Source: Cytobacillus luteolus
GTDB lineage: Bacteria; Bacillota; Bacilli; Bacillales; Bacillaceae_L
DNA length: 64,000 nucleotides
NCBI RefSeq assembly: GCF_017873715.1
Contig: NZ_JAGGKM010000004.1
Coordinates: 1 to 64,000 of the forward strand
Direction: 5' to 3'
Part shown: positions 1-8,803 of the stretch, one piece after another
Numbering within the stretch: position 1 is the first letter of the stretch
Layout of the letters: every line of letters starts with the position of its first letter
Notes under the pieces: generated by a model
Database searches by the model: none
Told to the model about the DNA's origin: nothing
The model's input: only the letters and a program-made list of their open reading frames with translations
Program-made: the position numbers and the translations under genes

Positions 1-44
1 CGCCAGCGTTCGTCCTGAGCCAGGATCAAACTCTCCAATAGAGT
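1..44 (-). rRNA. 16S rRNA, 5' end only (partial)
   Basis: Read on the minus strand, the first 36 bases carry the universal 16S start (GAGTTTGATCCTGGCTCAG, then GACGAACGCTGGCG), so an rrn operon runs leftwards out of the window. The mature 5' end is placed near position 44 by analogy with other Bacillus 16S genes and is uncertain by a few bases. In the B. subtilis order gcvPB is followed by yqhL, so an rrn operon here is a local difference. Confidence 0.95.
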
Positions 45-94
45 TGATTAGCTCATGCTAAAACAATTTTTAAAACAAACATTGACGCTTGTGT

Positions 95-122
95 TGTGTT
101 CAGTTTTCAAAGAACTTTTTTT
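95..122 (-). promoter_or_regulatory. rrn leader boxA-like antitermination region
   Basis: The minus strand reads GTTCTTTGAAAACTGAACA, the motif usually found before Bacillus 16S genes and in rRNA spacers (boxA region of the antitermination complex). It lies about 50-75 bases upstream of the 16S 5' end. Assigned by resemblance only. Confidence 0.6.
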
Positions 123-206
123 GTGACAGAATCATAATTTATCAAAATTATAATCTCTTGTCAATCACTTTCTTTATTAAGTCACTTTCTTTTAGCGACA
201 AAAACT

Positions 207-235
207 ATCTTACCATCGAATTAACTCTTTGTCAA
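207..235 (-). promoter_or_regulatory. rrn promoter P2 (sigma-A type)
   Basis: On the minus strand a perfect TTGACA -35 (235-230) is followed after exactly 17 bases by TAAGAT (-10, 212-207). It is the promoter nearer to the 16S gene, as in the tandem promoters of Bacillus rrn operons. Confidence 0.75.
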
Positions 236-331
236 CTTCTACGAAGTGGTTAGAGTTTTAAAAAACAAATCAAGTTTTTTCGATTTGTTATTGTTTGGTG
301 AGTTGTTGTTTTGTCGTGGTGACTTGTTCTT

Positions 332-360
332 ATATTACACTGAAGTTTAGTAAAAGACAA
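332..360 (-). promoter_or_regulatory. rrn promoter P1 (sigma-A type)
   Basis: TTGTCT (360-355) and TAATAT (337-332) on the minus strand are separated by 17 bases. With the P2 candidate about 125 bases downstream this gives the usual tandem rrn promoter pair. Apart from the promoters and boxA I see no gene between 45 and 389. Confidence 0.65.
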
Positions 361-389
361 CCCTTCAATACGCGGTAATATATTCCAAT

Positions 390-424
390 AAAAAAAGATT
401 CACCCGAAAAGTTCGGATGAATCT
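390..424 (-). terminator. Rho-independent terminator of the gcv operon
   Basis: Minus strand: AGATTCATCCGAA, loop, TTCGGGTGAATCT, then a run of T. It lies just past the gcvPB stop and separates the glycine operon from the rrn promoters. Confidence 0.85.
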
Positions 425-432
425 CTTTCTTC

Positions 433-453
433 TATATATATATATATATATAT
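433..453. repeat. (TA)n dinucleotide tract
   Basis: About ten uninterrupted TA units sit between the gcvPB stop codon and its terminator. Such tracts are prone to slippage; being non-coding and downstream, no effect on protein is expected. Confidence 0.85.
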
Positions 454-454
454 G

Positions 455-1924
455 TTATTGCTTTTGAAAGCGAAGTACTGGTTTACGCGCAGCCAACGTT
501 TCGTCTAGACGCTTAATCACAGTGCTGTGAGGAGCTTCTTGAACGATTTCTGGATTCTCCTCAGCTTCTTTTGCAATTTGAATCATTGCCGCGATAAACT
601 CATCTAATGTTTCTTTAGATTCAGTTTCTGTTGGCTCAATCATGATACATTCCTCAACATTAAGTGGGAAGTAGATTGTTGGTGGATGATATCCAAAGTC
701 TAATAGACGTTTTGCGATATCTAATGTACGAACACCAAGTTTCTTTTGACGTTTACCTGATAATACAAACTCATGTTTACAATGTTGATTAAATGGTAGG
801 TCAAAGTGTGGTGCAAGTTGACGCATCATGTAGTTTGCATTAAGAACAGCATACTCTGTTACCGCTTTTAAGCCATCTGGACCCATTGTTCGAATGTACG
901 TATAAGCACGTACGTTAATTCCAAAGTTTCCATAGAAAGGTTTTACACGTCCAATTGCTTGTGGACGATCGTATTCGAAACGGTAGCCATCTTCACGTTT
1001 TACAAGTACAGGTTTTGGTAGATAAGGAATTAAATCAGCTTTAACCCCTACCGGACCTGAACCTGGGCCTCCACCACCGTGTGGACCAGTAAATGTTTTA
1101 TGAAGATTAAGGTGAACTACGTCAAATCCCATATCCCCTGGTCTAGCTTTACTTAATACAGCATTTAAGTTTGCTCCATCATAGTATAGCTTCCCACCCG
1201 CATCATGGACAATTTTAGCCATTTCTAAAATATGAGCTTCAAATAATCCTAATGTATTTGGGTTAGTTAACATAAGGGCTGCAGTATCAGGACCTACTAC
1301 ACTTCTTAAGTCTTCTAGATCAACTAATCCGTTTTCATCTGATTTAACAGTAATTGTTTCAAAACCAGCAACTGTTGCAGATGCAGGGTTTGTTCCGTGT
1401 GCTGAGTCAGGAACGATTACTTTTGTACGAGCTGTGTCATTATTTGATTCATGGAATGCACGAATCATCATTAATCCAGTCCACTCACCATGAGCACCAG
1501 CAGCAGGTTGAAGAGTTACTTCATCCATACCTGTAATTTCTTTTAAATGTTCTTGAAGATCATACATTAAACCTAGTGCACCTTGAACAGTAGACTCATC
1601 TTGTAATGGATGAATGTGTGCAAAGCCAGGAATACGAGCTACGTTTTCGTTAATTTTAGGGTTGTATTTCATTGTACAAGAACCTAATGGATAGAACCCA
1701 GAGTCTACACCATGGTTACGTCTTGATAAAGCTGTGTAGTGACGCATGATGTCTAACTCAGATACTTCTGGTAATTCTGGTTCTTCAGTACGGATATAGT
1801 CAGCAGGAATGACATCATCTAGGTTTAGCTCAGGAACATCCATTTCCGGTAAGCTATAACCAACGCGGCCTGGTCTAGTTAATTCAAAAATTAATGGTTG
1901 ATCTTGATGATTATTCATTGCCAT
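455..1924 (-). CDS. gcvPB: Glycine dehydrogenase (decarboxylating) subunit 2
   Basis: This is the PLP-bearing half of the two-subunit P-protein of the glycine cleavage system, which decarboxylates glycine and passes the aminomethyl group to the lipoyl H-protein in the cytosol. The PLP lysine lies in HLNLHKTF (about residue 276), followed by the glycine-rich [11 protein letters not shown] stretch. The N-terminal [10 protein letters not shown] block (81-90) is typical. Its 489 residues match the family. It is last in gcvT-gcvPA-gcvPB and overlaps the end of gcvPA by 14 bases, so translation is probably coupled. A second ATG six bases in (1918) is better spaced from the GGGGG ribosome-binding site and may be the true start. 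Confidence 0.97.
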   Translation of the reverse strand: MAMNNHQDQPLIFELTRPGRVGYSLPEMDVPELNLDDVIPADYIRTEEPELPEVSELDIMRHYTALSRRNHGVDSGFYPLGSCTMKYNPKINENVARIPGFAHIHPLQDESTVQGALGLMYDLQEHLKEITGMDEVTLQPAAGAHGEWTGLMMIRAFHESNNDTARTKVIVPDSAHGTNPASATVAGFETITVKSDENGLVDLEDLRSVVGPDTAALMLTNPNTLGLFEAHILEMAKIVHDAGGKLYYDGANLNAVLSKARPGDMGFDVVHLNLHKTFTGPHGGGGPGSGPVGVKADLIPYLPKPVLVKREDGYRFEYDRPQAIGRVKPFYGNFGINVRAYTYIRTMGPDGLKAVTEYAVLNANYMMRQLAPHFDLPFNQHCKHEFVLSGKRQKKLGVRTLDIAKRLLDFGYHPPTIYFPLNVEECIMIEPTETESKETLDEFIAAMIQIAKEAEENPEIVQEAPHSTVIKRLDETLAARKPVLRFQKQ

Positions 1925-3257
1925 CCCCCAATTCTTTTACAAATGTATCGATTTCTTCTTTTGTACGTAATTCAGTTACTGCAACAAGCATGTGATTTTT
2001 TAGCTCAGGGTAGTCAATTCCTAAATCATAACCACCAATGATTCCTTTTTCGATTAACTTCGCATTTACTTCCTTAACTGGTTTGTTAAGTTTTACTACG
2101 AACTCATTGAAGAAAGGTCCTTCATAAGGTACTTCAAAGCCATGTTGTTTGAATGTATTTTTAGCATAATGTGCTTTTTGGATATTTTGTGTAGCCATTT
2201 CTTTAACACCTTTTTTACCTAAAGCAGTCATCGCAACTGATGCCGCTAAAGCATTAAGTGCTTGGTTTGAACAAATGTTAGATGTCGCTTTGTCACGACG
2301 GATATGTTGTTCACGAGCTTGAAGCGTTAAAACAAATCCACGTTTACCATCTTCATCTACTGTTTGACCAACAAGTCTTCCTGGAACTTTACGCATTAAT
2401 TTTGTTGTTACTGCGAAATATCCACAGTGTGGTCCACCAAAGCCAGTTGGAATACCAAATACTTGTGCGTCTCCAGCAACGATATCAGCACCGAATTTAC
2501 CAGGAGGTGTTAAAGCCCCAAGTGCTAATGGGTTACTTGAAACAACAAACATACTTTTACCTGTATGAGCAATTTCTTCGATTTCTTTTAATGGTTCAAT
2601 TTGACCGAAGAAGTTAGGATATTGAACAACAACACATGCAACAGAATCATCCATTGCTGATTTTAATGCTTCAAGGTCTGTTAATCCGTTTACAGCTGGT
2701 ACTTCAACAACTTCGATATATTGACCTTTTGCATATGTTTTTAATACTTCACGTGATTCAGGGTTAACTGCACCTGATACTAAAACCTTTTTGTTTTTCG
2801 TATGACCTGTACATAGCATTGCAGCTTCCGCAAGAGCAGTACCACCGTCGTACATTGAAGAGTTCGCTACATCCATTCCAGTTAATTCACAAATCATAGA
2901 TTGGAATTCAAAGATTGCTTGAAGCTCACCTTGAGAGATCTCTGGTTGGTATGGAGTGTAAGCTGTGTAAAACTCAGAACGAGAGATAACATGGTCAACA
3001 ATAATTGGCATGTAGTGATCATATACTCCTGCTCCTAAGAATGAAGCGTTCGCTCTTAAATCCTTATTTTGAGCAGCAAGTGCTGATAATTCTTTGAAAA
3101 GCTCAGTTTCTGATTTTGCTTGTTTAATGTTGTACTCCCCTTTAAAGCGTACACTTTCAGGGATATCATTAAAAAGCTCATCAACTGAAGAAACTCCGAT
3201 TGCTTGAAGCATTTCTTTTTTATCTTGTTCCGTCATTGGTAAATAACGATGTTTCAT
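1911..3257 (-). CDS. gcvPA: Glycine dehydrogenase (decarboxylating) subunit 1
   Basis: This is the N-terminal half of the split P-protein, which pairs with GcvPB to form the decarboxylase. It belongs to the aminotransferase fold class V-like P-protein family but lacks the PLP lysine. Typical blocks are [13 protein letters not shown] near residue 70, PYQPEISQG near 105 and the C-terminal GIDYPEL stretch. Length (448) is normal for Firmicutes split enzymes. It starts 36 bases downstream of gcvT and ends inside the gcvPB start, so all three genes form one unit under the upstream glycine riboswitch. Confidence 0.97.
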   Translation of the reverse strand: MKHRYLPMTEQDKKEMLQAIGVSSVDELFNDIPESVRFKGEYNIKQAKSETELFKELSALAAQNKDLRANASFLGAGVYDHYMPIIVDHVISRSEFYTAYTPYQPEISQGELQAIFEFQSMICELTGMDVANSSMYDGGTALAEAAMLCTGHTKNKKVLVSGAVNPESREVLKTYAKGQYIEVVEVPAVNGLTDLEALKSAMDDSVACVVVQYPNFFGQIEPLKEIEEIAHTGKSMFVVSSNPLALGALTPPGKFGADIVAGDAQVFGIPTGFGGPHCGYFAVTTKLMRKVPGRLVGQTVDEDGKRGFVLTLQAREQHIRRDKATSNICSNQALNALAASVAMTALGKKGVKEMATQNIQKAHYAKNTFKQHGFEVPYEGPFFNEFVVKLNKPVKEVNAKLIEKGIIGGYDLGIDYPELKNHMLVAVTELRTKEEIDTFVKELGDGNE

Positions 3258-3293
3258 GGTTTAACCCCTTTCGGTTATATCTAGAGTGTGATT

Positions 3294-4397
3294 TTATTTT
3301 TTAGGACGCTTGTAAAAAGGTGTAGCAACAACTTCTGCTTGTAAACGTTTGTTACGGATTTGAACTTCGACTTTCGTACCAAGCTCAGCAAACTCAGCTT
3401 TGAGTAAAGCAAGTCCAATGTTTTTCTTAAGTGTAGGAGATTGCGTTCCTGTTGTAACAGTCCCTACTTCCTCACCATTTACAAACACTTCATAGCCATG
3501 ACGTGGAATTCCTTTATCAATCATTTCGATTCCAACTAGTTTACGAGGTAAACCGTCTTCCTTTTGCTTTTTCAGTGCTTCTTTACCAATAAAATCAGCT
3601 TCTTTATTTACTTTCACCGCAAAGCCGATACCAGCCTCTAATGGAGAAATGTCTTTTGTTAATTCTTGACCGTAAAGTGCTAAGTTTGCTTCGAAACGAA
3701 GTGTGTCTCTCGCTCCTAGTCCAATCGGTAAAACGCCATCTTCTTTTCCTACTTCTAGGATTTTGTTCCAAAGCATTGTAGCGTCTTGTGTATTGCAGTA
3801 AATTTCAAAACCATCTTCTCCTGTATAACCAGTACGAGATACTAATGTTTTCACACCATTCACTTCTACATCATCTTGGAACTTGAAAAATTTGATTTCA
3901 CTTAAGTCTGTGTTTGTTAACTTTTGAAGAACCGTTTCAGCTAAAGGTCCTTGTAATGCTAATTGTGCTACATCACTCGAGATATTTGTAACTGTTACAT
4001 CTCCAGAAACATGACTTGATAACCAGTCAAAATCCTTCTCAATGTTTGAAGCATTTACAACTAGTAGATAGTGATCATCTGATTTTTTATAAACTAAAAG
4101 ATCGTCTACTGTTCCACCATCTTCATAGCACATCGCTGTATATTGAGCACCGCCATCTTTAAGCACGGATACATCATTTGTCATCATTTTTTGTAAATAT
4201 GTAAGACTATCTGGACCTTTTACATCGATTTCTCCCATGTGAGAAACATCGAACAAGCCTGCTTTTGTGCGGACAGCTTCATGCTCTTCTTTAATGCTAG
4301 AAAACTGCACAGGCAGATCCCAACCACCAAAGTCGATTGTTTTTGCACCATATTGTGAATAAACTTCATATAAAGGTGTACGTAGTAATTCAGTCAA
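3294..4397 (-). CDS. gcvT: Glycine cleavage system T-protein (aminomethyltransferase)
   Basis: Transfers the one-carbon unit from aminomethyl-lipoyl H-protein to tetrahydrofolate, giving 5,10-methylene-THF and ammonia. The N-terminal [23 protein letters not shown] block and the internal [12 protein letters not shown] and [13 protein letters not shown] segments are hallmarks of the GcvT folate-binding fold. Length 367 is normal. It is the first gene of the operon, about 80 bases past the riboswitch expression platform, and carries a clear GGGAGGA ribosome-binding site. The H-protein gene is not in the window. Confidence 0.98.
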   Translation of the reverse strand: MTELLRTPLYEVYSQYGAKTIDFGGWDLPVQFSSIKEEHEAVRTKAGLFDVSHMGEIDVKGPDSLTYLQKMMTNDVSVLKDGGAQYTAMCYEDGGTVDDLLVYKKSDDHYLLVVNASNIEKDFDWLSSHVSGDVTVTNISSDVAQLALQGPLAETVLQKLTNTDLSEIKFFKFQDDVEVNGVKTLVSRTGYTGEDGFEIYCNTQDATMLWNKILEVGKEDGVLPIGLGARDTLRFEANLALYGQELTKDISPLEAGIGFAVKVNKEADFIGKEALKKQKEDGLPRKLVGIEMIDKGIPRHGYEVFVNGEEVGTVTTGTQSPTLKKNIGLALLKAEFAELGTKVEVQIRNKRLQAEVVATPFYKRPKK

Positions 4398-4452
4398 TCA
4401 TAATTCCTCCCTTAACATATGTAATCGTAGAAAACGCTTTCCTCAGAGCATC

Positions 4453-4497
4453 AAAAAAAGGACAGAGTACCACCACAAAACGTGTAGTTCTCTGTCC
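4453..4497 (-). terminator. Glycine riboswitch expression-platform terminator
   Basis: Minus strand: GGACAGAGAAC, loop, GTACTCTGTCC, then seven T. The 5' arm overlaps the 3' end of the second aptamer (CAGGTGCCAGGACAGAG), so glycine binding to aptamer 2 would prevent this terminator from forming. This is the known arrangement upstream of B. subtilis gcvT. Confidence 0.9.
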
Positions 4498-4738
4498 TGG
4501 CACCTGAAAGTTTTACCTTTAATTAGAATGTTCAAAAGACATTAGAATAACCTCTTTTTACACATACTAAAAAAAGCCATTTCCCCTTTGGTGGCCTCAA
4601 AGATTTAAATCTTGGGCTCTCTCCAGAGTTGCGTCAAACAAGAGTCTTTTTGCCTGAGAGATTCACAGTTTATAGGCTGTTTGCTCCTTCGGCGCCACCA
4701 TGGCCGGTAGTCTCTCCCCTTGTTCTCATTCGCCAATA
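4480..4738 (-). promoter_or_regulatory. Tandem glycine riboswitch
   Basis: Aptamer 1 (about 4738-4610) has the diagnostic minus-strand segments GGGGAGAGACTACC, GCGCCGAAGGAGCAAAC, AATCTCTCAGGCAAA and CTCTGGAGAGAGC. Aptamer 2 follows with CCACCAAAGGGGAAA and ends in TTTCAGGTGCCAGGACAGAG. Two aptamers followed by a terminator, in front of gcvT, is the classical glycine ON switch: excess glycine allows transcription of gcvT-gcvPA-gcvPB. Confidence 0.96.
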
Positions 4739-4976
4739 TATAATTTTTACCATACTTGGTTATACTACCCTAATAGAGTAATGTTTTTAAACTTTTTAAA
4801 GCTATTATCATCCTACCATTTGAAGCCTTTTTCGGCAATAATTATATTTCCTTAACAAAGACTTTTTTTCAGTTTGAAATGTTCGTAATTACAATGCAAA
4901 TCCAGTCTAATTACATTCCCTTTTTGTTTTTTATTCCAAAAACAGAAACACACTATTATTTATAGAAAGGATTGGT

Positions 4977-6674
4977 ATGATGAAAGTCGACATAGAGTTT
5001 GATCACTCTTGGCAGGATGACTTTTTGAAAAGAATAGAAGATGACGGTCCTTGGGCTAATTGGGAGCTTTATAAACTCGCCTATGAAGTCGAACAGCATA
5101 CAGCCATTCCTGAATTTGAAGGCCTACAAGCACCGAAACATCTACCGCAATTAACACCACTTCCTCACCAATTAGAGGTTGCAAAACAGGTTGTGGAAAA
5201 AATGCACGGGAAAGCGATTTTAGCTGATGAGGTTGGACTAGGCAAAACAATTGAAGCCGGTCTTATTTTAAAAGAATACATGATTCGTGGACTAGTAAAG
5301 AAAGTTCTTATTCTAGTACCTGCATCTTTAGTTTCTCAGTGGGCAGCAGAGTTAAACCAGAAATTTTACATACCTGCCGTGCAGCAAAAGAAAAGCTACG
5401 TGTGGGAACAATGCGATGTTGTCGTTTCTTCTATAGATACAGCAAAAAGAAGTCCTCATCGTGAAATTGTGTATGAACAAGATTATGACCTTATTATTAT
5501 CGATGAGGCACATAAGCTAAAAAACAATAAAACGAAAAACTATGAATTTGTTCAAAATCTTAAAAAGAAGTTTTGCTTACTATTAACTGCCACTCCTATC
5601 CAAAATAGAATAGAAGAAATTTTTAATTTAGTTTCACTATTAAAGCCCGGTCACCTAGGAAACCAATCTTATTTTGAAGAATCCTATAATGCAAAAGAAC
5701 GTTCTCTAGATGGAGATAAACATCTAAAAGAGTTAGTTAATAAAGTAATGATCCGAAATCGTCGTGATGATACAGGTATTGAGTGGACGAAGCGTCATGT
5801 TGAAACAGTTCCGATTGAGTTTTCCGAAACAGAACGAGATTTATATGATGCCATTAGTCAGTACCGTTCAAGTGGAAGTCCATTTATGAATAGTATGTTC
5901 TCAATCATGACACTCCAACGAGAGGCATGTAGTAGTCGTGAGGCTGTATTCTTTACATTGAAAAAAATGCTCGAGAACTCAGATGAAGAAGGTAGACAGG
6001 CTCCTGTTCACATCATTACTGATTTAATGAAGAAAGTGGAGCAGGTTAATAAGAATTCAAAAGCTGAAAAAGCACTAGAATTGATTAAGAAAGTGGATGA
6101 CAAAGTTATTATCTTCACCGAATACCGAGCAACACAGCTTTATTTACAATGGTATCTCCAGCAAAACGGAATTTCCTCCGTTCCATTTCGTGGTGGATTT
6201 AAACGCGGGAAAAAGGATTGGATGAAGCAATTATTCCAAAACAAAATTCAAGTGTTAATTGCAACTGAAGCTGGTGGTGAGGGAATTAACCTCCAATTCT
6301 GTAACCATATTATCAATTATGATCTACCTTGGAATCCAATGCGCCTTGAACAGCGTATTGGTAGAATTCACAGACTTGGCCAGGAGAAAGATGTTCACAT
6401 TTATAACTTTGCGACAAAGAATACAGTTGAAGAACATATCTTGAAGCTATTATATGAAAAAATCAACTTATTCGAGCGCGTCATAGGTCAGCTAGATGAA
6501 ATCTTAACAAAATTAGAGATTGGCAATATCGAAGACCATATTAAAGATATCCTGCTCCATTCGAAGAGCGAGGGTGAAATAAAGATTAAGATGGAAAATC
6601 TCACTTCTATTATTAGTTATGAAGAACAAATGTCAGAAGGAGATGAGCAGCGTGCAGCAACAGGAAATTCATAA
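4977..6674 (+). CDS. yqhH: SNF2-family DEAD/DEAH helicase (YqhH-like)
   Basis: A compact SWI2/SNF2 ATPase of 565 residues. It has motif I DEVGLGKTIEAG (about residue 83), motif II DEAH followed by KLKN, LLTATPIQN (motif III), and the C-terminal helicase half with EAGGEGINLQ and the arginine-finger block RIGRIHRLGQ. These proteins are dsDNA-stimulated translocases, and the bacterial ones resemble RapA/HepA; the cellular role of YqhH is not established. It is divergent from gcvT and overlaps the downstream yqhG, the same neighbourhood as in B. subtilis. The start has GAAAGG six bases upstream; a second in-frame ATG follows directly. Confidence 0.93.
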   Translation: MMKVDIEFDHSWQDDFLKRIEDDGPWANWELYKLAYEVEQHTAIPEFEGLQAPKHLPQLTPLPHQLEVAKQVVEKMHGKAILADEVGLGKTIEAGLILKEYMIRGLVKKVLILVPASLVSQWAAELNQKFYIPAVQQKKSYVWEQCDVVVSSIDTAKRSPHREIVYEQDYDLIIIDEAHKLKNNKTKNYEFVQNLKKKFCLLLTATPIQNRIEEIFNLVSLLKPGHLGNQSYFEESYNAKERSLDGDKHLKELVNKVMIRNRRDDTGIEWTKRHVETVPIEFSETERDLYDAISQYRSSGSPFMNSMFSIMTLQREACSSREAVFFTLKKMLENSDEEGRQAPVHIITDLMKKVEQVNKNSKAEKALELIKKVDDKVIIFTEYRATQLYLQWYLQQNGISSVPFRGGFKRGKKDWMKQLFQNKIQVLIATEAGGEGINLQFCNHIINYDLPWNPMRLEQRIGRIHRLGQEKDVHIYNFATKNTVEEHILKLLYEKINLFERVIGQLDEILTKLEIGNIEDHIKDILLHSKSEGEIKIKMENLTSIISYEEQMSEGDEQRAATGNS

Positions 6675-7452
6675 GTTTTTAGAACGGTATTTTACCGCAA
6701 ACGAATGTGAAATTCTTGAACGACATGAAGCTTTTATGAATGTGCAACTAACAGTTGAACTTGATAAGCAACTAATGAACCGCCCTTTTTACTGGCATTA
6801 CCTTGAAAAAACAAACGGAGTTCCTAATCCAATGCAGTTAACCGTAATTACAGATCAAAAGCGTGCACCTGATGACTTGAAGGGTGATGTCGTTCACTTC
6901 GGGGCTCCGAGACTTCATCAAATTTTTGAATCGACTAGGTCACTTGGAGGATACATCCGCTTATACCAGGATGTTTCGGTGCAAACTCCGGGTAATGTCC
7001 CGCTTCACCCCTGGTTAGGTTTAAACGTTAAAGTGTCCTATCAATGTGATAAGAAGAAGGATTTACTTCTGTCACTCGGATTGCATTTAATTAGTGGGTC
7101 AATTATTGAAAACTTTCAAGAGACAATGGGTAGTATCTCACTAAAAGCCAAAATTCCAGACTATTGCTTTACGATGTCACCGTTGATAAAACCACAAAGT
7201 GGCTTGAATAGAATAAAGCAGTATATTACAAACATGGTAGAAGCAGATGATCATACATGGGCTGATAGAGCTAGAAATCGATGGGATGAGGATTTAGCTC
7301 TCCTTAATCATTTTTATGAAGGCTTGGATGAAATGCCAGAGAGCTATGAGACTGAAAAAGAGGCTTTGAAAGAACAGTATGAGCCTAAGGTAAAAGTAGA
7401 GATAATTAATGGTGGGTTGTTTTATTTGCATCAGGATATGTTTAGGAATTAG
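6652..7452 (+). CDS. yqhG: YqhG family protein (unknown function)
   Basis: A soluble protein of about 266 residues with blocks such as MNRPFYWHYLEKT and HPWLGLNVKVSY conserved in the Bacillus YqhG family. No catalytic motif or membrane segment is visible. I take the GTG at 6652 as start: AGAAGGAG (6635-6642) is nine bases upstream, whereas ATG 6643 abuts that site and ATG 6619 lies before it. The gene overlaps the end of yqhH by 23 bases, indicating translational coupling and a possible joint role. Confidence 0.9.
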   Translation: MQQQEIHKFLERYFTANECEILERHEAFMNVQLTVELDKQLMNRPFYWHYLEKTNGVPNPMQLTVITDQKRAPDDLKGDVVHFGAPRLHQIFESTRSLGGYIRLYQDVSVQTPGNVPLHPWLGLNVKVSYQCDKKKDLLLSLGLHLISGSIIENFQETMGSISLKAKIPDYCFTMSPLIKPQSGLNRIKQYITNMVEADDHTWADRARNRWDEDLALLNHFYEGLDEMPESYETEKEALKEQYEPKVKVEIINGGLFYLHQDMFRN

Positions 7453-7487
7453 AAGAGTATTTCTTTCGGGAGATGCTCTTTTTTGCT
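7451..7487 (+). terminator. Terminator of yqhH-yqhG
   Basis: GAGTATTTC...GGAGATGCTC followed by TTTTTT directly after the yqhG stop. Beyond it, 7488-7842 is AT-rich and holds only candidate regulatory sites for the sinI leader. Confidence 0.7.
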
Positions 7488-7534
7488 TGTCTCCCTTTTT
7501 TGTGGGTAGTGTTACAAACTTTCGTTCCCAAAAT

Positions 7535-7735
7535 ATCGACAAATCATTTGTATTTATTTGGAAAAACTACAAGAAATCTCCTAACAATAATTATCTTTCT
7601 GAAGTCTAGATTAGTTACAACTATTGAATATAGGTATATCGTCTTACACATTCGCTATAATTAAACATTTAACGACATTATTTTAGGTTTAAAACCTATT
7701 TCTTTTCTAGTTTTCTAAATTTTTTGATATCGACA
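7535..7735 (+). promoter_or_regulatory. Two Spo0A-box-like heptamers upstream of sinI
   Basis: ATCGACA occurs at 7535-7541 and 7729-7735, each one base off the Spo0A box TTCGACA. In B. subtilis the sinI promoter is directly activated by phosphorylated Spo0A. Two seven-base near-matches in about 400 AT-rich bases are weak evidence. Confidence 0.3.
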
Positions 7736-7786
7736 CACTTCAACAACATTGAAGAATACTTCCGATTATACTACATATTATTAATA

Positions 7787-7820
7787 CTAAAGTCGTACAT
7801 AAATATAACTAACATATGAA
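7787..7820 (+). promoter_or_regulatory. Candidate promoter of the riboswitch-sinI transcript
   Basis: TTAATA, 17 bases, TATAAC, ending a little over 20 bases before the conserved start of the c-di-GMP aptamer. The -35 is a 4/6 match and the -10 a 5/6 match to sigma-A. Position fits a short leader beginning just before the aptamer. Confidence 0.4.
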
Positions 7821-7842
7821 CTCGTAATTATCACTATCAGAT

Positions 7843-7926
7843 AAAGGCAAACCTATTGAAAGATAGGGACGCAAAGTCACAGATCTAAGGTTGTTCACTC
7901 AATGATGATGGCTGGACTGCCTGGAA
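7843..7926 (+). promoter_or_regulatory. Cyclic di-GMP-I (GEMM-I) riboswitch
   Basis: The conserved GEMM-I elements occur in order. AAAGGCAAACC is followed by a CTAT-TGAAAG-ATAG hairpin with a GAAA tetraloop, then GGGACGCAAAG, then ATCTAAGG. The second hairpin (TTG...CAATGA) leads to ATGGCTGGACTGCCT, whose GCCT closes P1 with AGGC at the start. The aptamer ends about 30 bases before the sinI start codon. A short hairpin (GGAATACT, AAAA, AGTATTTT; 7923-7942) follows and abuts the GGGAGG ribosome-binding site (7943-7948). Control could therefore be translational or by weak attenuation; ON or OFF cannot be read from sequence. Confidence 0.9.
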
Positions 7927-7956
7927 TACTAAAAAGTATTTTGGGAGGAATAATAG

Positions 7957-8088
7957 GTGAAGGATATTTCAAGTGAAACTGTAGGATTGGATCAAGATTG
8001 GGTAGACTTAATTTTAGAGGCAATGGAATTAGGTCTAAATGTCCAGGATATCAAATTATTTCTTGAAGGACAACAACAGGTAGGCTGA
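7957..8088 (+). CDS. sinI: SinI-like antirepressor (43 aa)
   Basis: A 43-residue protein starting at GTG 7957, seven to nine bases after GGGAGGA. The core LDQDWVDLILEAMELGL matches the SinI helix that docks on SinR (LDxEWVxLxxEAxxxGI), followed by a second amphipathic helix (VQDIKLFLEG). SinI has no DNA-binding domain; it sequesters SinR and so derepresses matrix genes. It lies just upstream of sinR, as in B. subtilis, but its leader carries a c-di-GMP-I aptamer. The family call is firm; the SinR partner (8188 or 13005) is not determined. Confidence 0.9.
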   Translation: MKDISSETVGLDQDWVDLILEAMELGLNVQDIKLFLEGQQQVG

Positions 8089-8122
8089 TGATACGAAATT
8101 TTCACATTTTTTGATTTTATAC

Positions 8123-8162
8123 GTTCTTCATATGAAACATTTCCTTCGTTATATGTTATAAT
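8123..8162 (+). promoter_or_regulatory. Candidate sinR promoter with SinR-like box
   Basis: A perfect TATAAT lies at 8157-8162, 25 bases before the sinR start, with only a poor -35. GTTCTTC at 8123-8129 is one base off the SinR operator GTTCTYT. B. subtilis sinR also has its own promoter inside sinI-sinR, so separate expression here is plausible. Confidence 0.4.
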
Positions 8163-8187
8163 ATCATGAAGGAGGGTGGAATCTATT

Positions 8188-8514
8188 ATGATTGGTCAAC
8201 GTATAAAGGAATATCGTTTACAGAAACAAATGTCTTTATCTGTTTTAGCAGAAAATGCAGGTGTTGCAAAGTCGTACTTAAGCTCGATTGAACGCAATCT
8301 CCAATCAAATCCTTCCATTCAATTTCTGGAAAAAATATCTGCTGTTCTAGGAGTTTCAGTAAATACACTACTAGGTGAAGCTGATGAACAAAATCAACAG
8401 GAACTTGATTCTGAGTGGGCGAAATTAGTAAGAGAAGCAATGCAATCCGGTGTTTCGAAAAAGGATTTTAAAGAATTTCTTGAATTTAATAGATGGAAAA
8501 TGAATAACAAATAA
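8188..8514 (+). CDS. sinR: SinR-like biofilm master repressor
   Basis: The N-terminal HTH_XRE domain (residues 1-60; IGQRIKEYRLQKQMSLS, AGVAKSYLSSIERNLQSNPS) is nearly that of B. subtilis SinR. The C-terminal SinI-binding/tetramerisation helices follow (DSEWAKLVREAMQSGVSKKDFKEFLEF). SinR represses the exopolysaccharide and TasA matrix operons until bound by SinI. The start is ATG 8188, eleven bases after GGAGGG; an upstream in-frame GTG (8176) overlaps that site and is rejected. It ends at a terminator shared with the convergent matrix operon. Confidence 0.95.
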   Translation: MIGQRIKEYRLQKQMSLSVLAENAGVAKSYLSSIERNLQSNPSIQFLEKISAVLGVSVNTLLGEADEQNQQELDSEWAKLVREAMQSGVSKKDFKEFLEFNRWKMNNK

Positions 8515-8517
8515 AAT

Positions 8518-8558
8518 AGCGTTTCGGTGACCCGGAGTCATCAGGAACGCTTTTTATT
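8518..8558 (+). terminator. Terminator between sinR and the matrix operon
   Basis: AGCGTTTCGGTGA...TCATCAGGAACGCT with a T-run on the plus strand. It ends sinR transcription; it may also act weakly on the convergent minus-strand gene ending at 8565. Confidence 0.75.
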
Positions 8559-8564
8559 TTGACA

Positions 8565-8765
8565 TTATATGTATTTAGAAAATGTCGGTTGTTCAGTATA
8601 ATTATCCTTTTGCATTTTAACAACACTTAGAATAGGTTTAGGTTCCATTGACTGCCTGGCTTTTATATGTGTTATGTCCTTTTGACAGATCGGACATAAC
8701 CATTCTCCTGTATTACAGCTGCTAAAAGATGGCTTAAAACATCGATTACACACTTTCTTATACAT
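8565..8765 (-). CDS. Small zinc-ribbon protein (66 aa)
   Basis: Two paired-cysteine knuckles (CNRC near residue 6 and CPIC near residue 24) suggest a one-zinc ribbon. A third cysteine lies between them in a CNTGEW segment, and the tail is polar. I recognise no named family. The start has GGAGGGATATACG upstream. It is the last gene of the minus-strand run beginning with sipW, about 38 bases after the DUF5658 gene, and its role is unknown. Confidence 0.6.
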   Translation of the reverse strand: MYKKVCNRCFKPSFSSCNTGEWLCPICQKDITHIKARQSMEPKPILSVVKMQKDNYTEQPTFSKYI

Positions 8766-8803
8766 CGTATATCCCTCCGTTTTTGTTTTACTCTATGAAT
8801 ATG

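Noticed and set aside
7409-7664. Overlapping plus-strand open frames after yqhG
   Set aside because: They cover the yqhG terminator and an AT-rich leader, lack ribosome-binding sites, and show no protein-like composition.
8176-8187. GTG 8176 as sinR start
   Set aside because: It is part of the GGAGGG ribosome-binding site; ATG 8188 gives the conserved MIGQRIK N-terminus.
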